Positions 6,704 to 10,327 of a stretch of 10,327 nt of DNA are shown one piece after another. Under the pieces are notes generated by a model. The model did not search any database. It was not told the origin of the DNA and saw nothing but the letters and a program-made list of their open reading frames with translations. Position 1 is the stretch's first letter. Each line of letters begins with the position of its first letter. Source of the stretch: Thalassospiraceae bacterium (lineage in GTDB: Bacteria > Pseudomonadota > Alphaproteobacteria > Rhodospirillales > Magnetovibrionaceae); contig DAOVVL010000039.1 of NCBI GenBank assembly GCA_030637205.1, positions 1 to 10,327 of the forward strand. The letters run 5' to 3'. The position numbers and the translations under genes are program-made.

Positions 6704-6734
6704 TTGCCCTATGTTCGCCCCGCCGTGATATACT
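6704..6734 (+). promoter_or_regulatory. Candidate sigma-70 type promoter for bamD-recN-ligA
   Basis: TTGCCC (6704-6709) and TATACT (6729-6734) resemble -35 and -10 hexamers. Their spacing of 19 bases is longer than the preferred 17, so the -35 is weak. The -10 is good and lies about 67 bases before the first possible bamD ATG. Confidence 0.35.
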
Positions 6735-6760
6735 CAGGCGCGAACGAACCCTTCACCAGC

Positions 6761-6790
6761 AATGGCCAACAATGGCCAGTAATGGATAGC
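6761..6790 (+). repeat. Three near-tandem 10-base units before bamD
   Basis: AATGGCCAAC, AATGGCCAGT and AATGGATAGC follow each other at 6761, 6771 and 6781. The first two share 8 bases exactly; the third has drifted. They would lie in the 5' leader if the candidate promoter is right. Each contains an ATG, but none opens a frame of more than a few codons near a ribosome binding site. Confidence 0.55.
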
Positions 6791-6834
6791 CAGTTTTCCC
6801 CATGTCCTGTGAACGCATTTCCCCGACCCAAAAA

Positions 6835-7638
6835 ATGAACTCGATTTCACGCCATCTTGGCATTGTCGCCGTGCTGGCCGTAAGCCTGGTGATCAGTGCC
6901 TGCGCCGCCGATGAGGTCGCTCTGGAATACGTCGAAACGCCGGTTGAACAGCTCTACAACGATGCCGTTAACGCGCTGGAACAGGAACAATACGAAGTCG
7001 CCGCCCAGCGTTTTGATGAGGTCGAACGCCAGCATCCCTATTCCGACTGGTCGACCAAGGCCCAGATGATGGCGGCCTACAGCCTGTATATGTCCAACAG
7101 CTATGACGAAGCCGTTTTGTCGCTGGACCGTTTCATACAACTGCACCCTAGCCACAAGGATGTGGCTTATGCGTACTACCTCAAAGGTCTTGCGTACTAC
7201 GAACAAATTTCCGACGTTGGGCGCGACCAGAAAATGACCCAGCGTTCTTTAAAAGCTTTCAACGAACTGGTTACCCGCTTTCCAGACAGCCAGTATACAG
7301 CAGACGCCAAGATCAAGCTGGAACTGACCAACGACCATCTGGCGGGCAAGGAAATGGATATTGGGCGCTATTATCTGGGTCGCGGACAGTACCTTGCGGC
7401 GATCAACCGCTTTTCCGCCGTGGTCGACCAGTACCAGACCACCACCCACGTGCCCGAGGCGCTGCACCGCATGGTCGAAAGCTATCTGGCATTAGGTGTG
7501 GTTGAAGAGGCGCGCAAGGTTGCCGCCGTGCTGGGGCACAACTATCCGTCCAGCGAATGGTATCTTGATTCCTACGCCATCCTGGAAGATCCAACCGTGC
7601 GCCCCGAAGAAGGCGACGCCTGGTATAAACTCTGGTAA
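6835..7638 (+). CDS. bamD: Outer membrane protein assembly factor BamD (lipoprotein)
   Basis: BamD is an essential outer-membrane lipoprotein of the BAM complex that folds and inserts beta-barrel proteins with BamA. From ATG 6835 it has 267 residues: a lipoprotein signal (hydrophobic 8-20) with lipobox I-S-A-C and acylated Cys23, then helical TPR-like repeats. The first is Y-N-D-A-V-N-A-L-E-Q-E-Q-Y-E-V-A-A-Q-R-F; a later one is A-F-N-E-L-V-T-R-F-P-D-S-Q-Y, both very BamD-like. R-Y-Y-L-G-R-G-Q-Y-L-A-A-I-N-R-F matches the central BamD repeat. An in-frame ATG at 6802 would add 11 residues, giving an unusually long n-region for a signal peptide; neither ATG has a clear ribosome binding site, so the start is my preference from signal-peptide form. 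Older annotations call the family ComL. recN follows 9 bases after the stop, suggesting one transcript. Confidence 0.94.
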   Translation: MNSISRHLGIVAVLAVSLVISACAADEVALEYVETPVEQLYNDAVNALEQEQYEVAAQRFDEVERQHPYSDWSTKAQMMAAYSLYMSNSYDEAVLSLDRFIQLHPSHKDVAYAYYLKGLAYYEQISDVGRDQKMTQRSLKAFNELVTRFPDSQYTADAKIKLELTNDHLAGKEMDIGRYYLGRGQYLAAINRFSAVVDQYQTTTHVPEALHRMVESYLALGVVEEARKVAAVLGHNYPSSEWYLDSYAILEDPTVRPEEGDAWYKLW

Positions 7639-7647
7639 GGCCCTCGC

Positions 7648-9336
7648 ATGCTGGTTCGCCTATCCATACGCGATGTGGTGTTAATCGACCGGCTTGAACT
7701 GTCGTTCACCGATGGCCTTGGGGTGCTGACCGGCGAAACCGGTTCGGGCAAATCTATTTTATTGGATGCGTTGGGTTTGGCGCTGGGCAACCGCGCCGAG
7801 GCACGCTTGGTGCGCCACGGCGAAAAACAGGCATCCGTCACCGCTGAATTTAATCTGCAACCTGAACACGGCGTTTGGGCGCTGTTGGATGAACACGGCA
7901 TCGTGGTCGAAGGCGAGCCATTGCTGGTACGCCGCGTGTTGGCAGTCGACGGGCGCTCGCGCGCGTACATCAACGACCAGGCCGTCAGTATTGGCCTGTT
8001 GCGTGAAGTCGGCAGCGAAATCGTTGAAATCCACGGCCAGTTCGATAACCAAAAGCTGATGAACCCGGCTTCGCATCTGGGGCTGCTGGACGCCGTGGGC
8101 GGACATGGGGCGCAAACTGGCGCCACGGCCAAGGCGTATTCGGGTTGGCGTGAAGCGGCGGCGGAGCTCGCCCGCGCAACAGATTCCTATGAGGCCGCCA
8201 AGCGTGATGAAGAATACCTGAGCCATGCGGTGGAAGAACTTAGAAAGCTAAGCCCCGAGCCCGGTGAAGAAGGGCGCTTGGCCAGTGAGCGCACCATGAT
8301 GATGCACGGCGAAAAACTGATCGACGCCATGAACAAGGCCAGCGGCTTGTTAGGCTCGCACGCGGGTGTTGAACGCAAAGTCCGCGACGCGGTACGCGCG
8401 CTGGAACCGGCGGCAGAAAAAGCCGAGGGGATTCTCGATGACACCTTGAAAGCACTGGACGACGCGCAAGACAGCTTGGCCCAGGCGCTTGACCAGTTGG
8501 ACCGGGCGGCGCGGCGGGTTGATATCAACCCAGCCACCTTGGAACAAACCGAAGAACGCCTGTTTCACCTGCGCGCACTGGCACGCAAACACAATGTCGA
8601 GGTCGATGCGCTGGCCGACCTTGCGGGTTCGCTGGAACGCCAGTTGGCTGTGATTACCGATGGCGGGGCGCGGCTCGAAGAACTGGCGCGCGCGGAACTG
8701 AAAGCGAAAGCAGCCTTCACCGACGCCGCTGAAAGCTTAAGCAAGGCGCGCATCAAAACCGCCACCGGGCTGGACCGGGACGTGGCGGGCGAACTGGAAC
8801 CGTTGAAACTGGGCCAGGCGCGGTTTGTGACGCAAGTGAAGTCGCACCTGGATGATGAAAATAACTGGAACGAAAACGGCTTTGATAAGGTGGCTTTTCA
8901 GGTCGCCACCAACCCCGGCGCACCGCCGGGGCCATTGGCCAAGATCGCATCCGGCGGCGAGCTGGCGCGTTTCATGCTGGCGTTAAAAGTGGTGCTGGCC
9001 AAGGCCGATCCGGTGCCGACCCTGATCTTTGATGAAGTCGATGCCGGCATCGGCGGTGCGGTGGCCGATGCGGTGGGCGCACGCCTTTCGCAATTAGGTC
9101 GCGATGTGCAAGTGCTGGTGGTGACCCACAGCCCACAGGTGGCTGCACGCGGACAGACGCATTTTCAGGTCAGCAAGGATGGCGACGGCGCAAACGGCAA
9201 AGGTGTGACCACCCGCGTTGTGGTTCTGGGCGAAAGCGCGCGCGCCGATGAAATCGCGCGCATGCTGGCCGGATCACGCATCACGTCCGAGGCCCGCGCA
9301 GCCGCTGAAAGCCTTCTGGCAGGGGCGGCGGAATGA
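7648..9336 (+). CDS. recN: DNA repair protein RecN
   Basis: RecN is an SMC-like ATPase that acts early in recombinational repair of double-strand breaks, holding DNA ends or sister chromatids together. It has 562 residues, the usual length. Walker A is G-E-T-G-S-G-K-S (29-36). The E-I-H-G-Q-F-D-N-Q-K-L motif specific to RecN is near 128-139. A long helical coiled coil rich in Ala, Glu, Arg and Lys covers about 160-370. The C-terminal ATPase half has the ABC signature S-G-G-E-L (435-439), Walker B L-I-F-D-E-V-D (459-465, Asp462 and Glu463) and the H-loop His494 in V-T-H-S-P-Q-V-A. AAGG, overlapping the bamD stop, serves as ribosome binding site 7 bases before ATG 7648. The TGA overlaps the ligA ATG. 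I see no SOS box-like palindrome in the short gap, so any DNA-damage control must act at the promoter upstream of bamD or inside bamD. Confidence 0.97.
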   Translation: MLVRLSIRDVVLIDRLELSFTDGLGVLTGETGSGKSILLDALGLALGNRAEARLVRHGEKQASVTAEFNLQPEHGVWALLDEHGIVVEGEPLLVRRVLAVDGRSRAYINDQAVSIGLLREVGSEIVEIHGQFDNQKLMNPASHLGLLDAVGGHGAQTGATAKAYSGWREAAAELARATDSYEAAKRDEEYLSHAVEELRKLSPEPGEEGRLASERTMMMHGEKLIDAMNKASGLLGSHAGVERKVRDAVRALEPAAEKAEGILDDTLKALDDAQDSLAQALDQLDRAARRVDINPATLEQTEERLFHLRALARKHNVEVDALADLAGSLERQLAVITDGGARLEELARAELKAKAAFTDAAESLSKARIKTATGLDRDVAGELEPLKLGQARFVTQVKSHLDDENNWNENGFDKVAFQVATNPGAPPGPLAKIASGGELARFMLALKVVLAKADPVPTLIFDEVDAGIGGAVADAVGARLSQLGRDVQVLVVTHSPQVAARGQTHFQVSKDGDGANGKGVTTRVVVLGESARADEIARMLAGSRITSEARAAAESLLAGAAE

Positions 9337-10327
9337 GCGCCAAGAAAGCTCGTCTAAGGGATATGTCGCCTGATGAGCTGACTTCTGATGAAGCCGAAAC
9401 AGAACTAGCTGCACTGGCCGAAGAAGTGGCAAGGCACGACCTTCATTATCACCAAAACGATGCACCCGAAATATCAGACGGCGAATACGACGCCCTTGTG
9501 CGGCGAAATGCAGCCATTGAGGCCCGCTTTGCGCTTCTGGTGCGACCCGACAGCCCATCGCACAAGGTCGGCGCGGTGGTCAAAAGCGGCTTTCAGAAAA
9601 TCAAGCACGCCAAGGCGATGTTGTCGCTGGGCAACGTGTTCGATGAACAGGAATTGCAGGATTTCATCGATGGCGTCAGGCGCTTTTTAAAAGAACTGAA
9701 AGACGACCCCGCCGCCCCGCTTGAAATGGTCGCGGAACCCAAAATCGACGGGGTTTCCATATCGCTGAGGTATGAAAAGGGCAAGCTGGTACAAGCTGCG
9801 ACGCGCGGCGATGGCGCGGTGGGCGAAGATGTGAGCGCAAACGCGCGCACCATTTCCGATATCCCACACTCGCTGAATGGCGTGCCGGACGTTCTTGAAG
9901 TGCGCGGTGAAGTCTATATGACCAAGCCCGATTTTCAGGCATTAAACGAACGACAAGAAGCCCAAGGCGAAAAGGTTTTCGCCAACCCCAGAAATGCCGC
10001 CGCCGGATCGCTGCGACAGTTGGATGTCGCGGTTACTGAGGGTCGTCGCCTAAGCTTTTTTGCTTATGCGTGGGGTGAGATTTCCCAAGTGGACTGGCAA
10101 AGCCACGGCGAATTTATTGAACGACTGAAGGGTTGGGGATTTCAGGTCAATAAGCTGACTAAAGTATGCGCCGATCTGGATGCGCTACTGGCCCAGTACG
10201 ATAAAATCCTGAACGCGCGAGCGGGTCTTGATTACGACATTGATGGCGTGGTCTATAAGGTCAACCGGCTGGACTGGCAGGAACGCCTGGGTTTTGTTGC
10301 CCGCTCACCGCGCTGGGCCATCGCCCA
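9333..10327 (+). CDS. ligA: NAD+-dependent DNA ligase LigA, N-terminal part (3' end outside window)
   Basis: LigA seals nicks in replication and repair using NAD+ as adenylate donor. The first 331 codons, about half of the usual 670-700, are present and the frame is still open at the right edge. Domain Ia, which binds NMN, shows H-D-L-H-Y-H-Q-N-D-A-P-E-I-S-D-G-E-Y-D near 35-53. The nucleotidyltransferase domain has M-L-S-L-G-N-V-F and the adenylation motif E-P-K-I-D-G with Lys137 as the AMP acceptor. It also has A-T-R-G-D-G-A-V-G-E-D-V, L-E-V-R-G-E-V-Y-M, F-A-N-P-R-N-A-A-A-G-S-L-R-Q-L and the late motif D-Y-D-I-D-G-V-V-Y-K-V. The ATG overlaps the recN TGA by ATGA; AGGGG at 9321-9325 is a good ribosome binding site 7 bases upstream. 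Zinc finger, HhH and BRCT domains must lie beyond the window. Confidence 0.97.
   Translation, partial: MSAKKARLRDMSPDELTSDEAETELAALAEEVARHDLHYHQNDAPEISDGEYDALVRRNAAIEARFALLVRPDSPSHKVGAVVKSGFQKIKHAKAMLSLGNVFDEQELQDFIDGVRRFLKELKDDPAAPLEMVAEPKIDGVSISLRYEKGKLVQAATRGDGAVGEDVSANARTISDIPHSLNGVPDVLEVRGEVYMTKPDFQALNERQEAQGEKVFANPRNAAAGSLRQLDVAVTEGRRLSFFAYAWGEISQVDWQSHGEFIERLKGWGFQVNKLTKVCADLDALLAQYDKILNARAGLDYDIDGVVYKVNRLDWQERLGFVARSPRWAIA

Larger units (their letters stand above)
6516..6801 (+). promoter_or_regulatory. lpxC-bamD intergenic region
   Basis: This non-coding gap holds in order: two imperfect G/C-rich inverted repeats (6620-6640 and 6644-6660) with no T-run; a perfect 11-base tandem repeat (6663-6684); a 10-base palindrome (6689-6698); a possible promoter (6704-6734); and three near-copies of a 10-base unit (6761-6790). 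I see no intrinsic terminator for lpxC, so read-through into bamD is possible. No gene longer than about 30 codons with a ribosome binding site is visible. Confidence 0.5.

Noticed and set aside
1..10327. Mobile elements, CRISPR arrays, tRNA or rRNA genes, phage or defence genes
   Set aside because: I saw no transposase, integrase, regular spaced repeats or structured RNA gene. The window is continuous conserved housekeeping sequence.

Overview
This window is a chromosomal segment of an alphaproteobacterium. It carries part of the division and cell wall (dcw) cluster followed by outer-membrane and DNA-repair genes, all on the + strand: murB (3' end), ddl, ftsQ, ftsA, ftsZ, lpxC, bamD, recN and ligA (5' end). 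This order, the long acidic FtsZ linker ending in a D-I-P-A-F-L-R-R peptide, and the type II MurB signature (S-E-K-H-C-N-F) fit Alphaproteobacteria, probably a Rhodospirillales-like lineage. The family-level placement is an inference from general resemblance. Coding is dense, codon use favours G/C in third positions, and no gene looks broken or foreign.

Region 1 (1-3440) is a tight peptidoglycan and divisome block. murB/ddl and ddl/ftsQ each overlap by ATGA, and ftsA follows ftsQ after 33 bases from a TTG start. MurB and Ddl make cytoplasmic precursors (UDP-MurNAc and D-Ala-D-Ala). FtsQ and FtsA are divisome assembly proteins.

Region 2 (3441-5510) is ftsZ with its own flanks. The 150-base leader holds direct repeats and a 29-base dyad just before the ribosome binding site. 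After the stop codon come a small hairpin, a short tandem repeat and a strong intrinsic terminator. ftsZ therefore looks like a unit that can be controlled separately from lpxC.

Region 3 (5511-6801) is lpxC, with its start reassigned to 5559 because the longer open frame runs through the terminator. It is followed by a 286-base gap with three repeat or palindrome clusters and a candidate promoter for the next genes.

Region 4 (6802-10327) is bamD-recN-ligA, with a 9-base gap and then an ATGA overlap. It is probably one transcript joining outer-membrane protein assembly with recombinational repair and DNA ligation. ligA runs off the right edge.

The genes themselves are conserved housekeeping genes and I see no new enzymatic system. 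The points worth a second look are in the non-coding DNA around ftsZ and before bamD.
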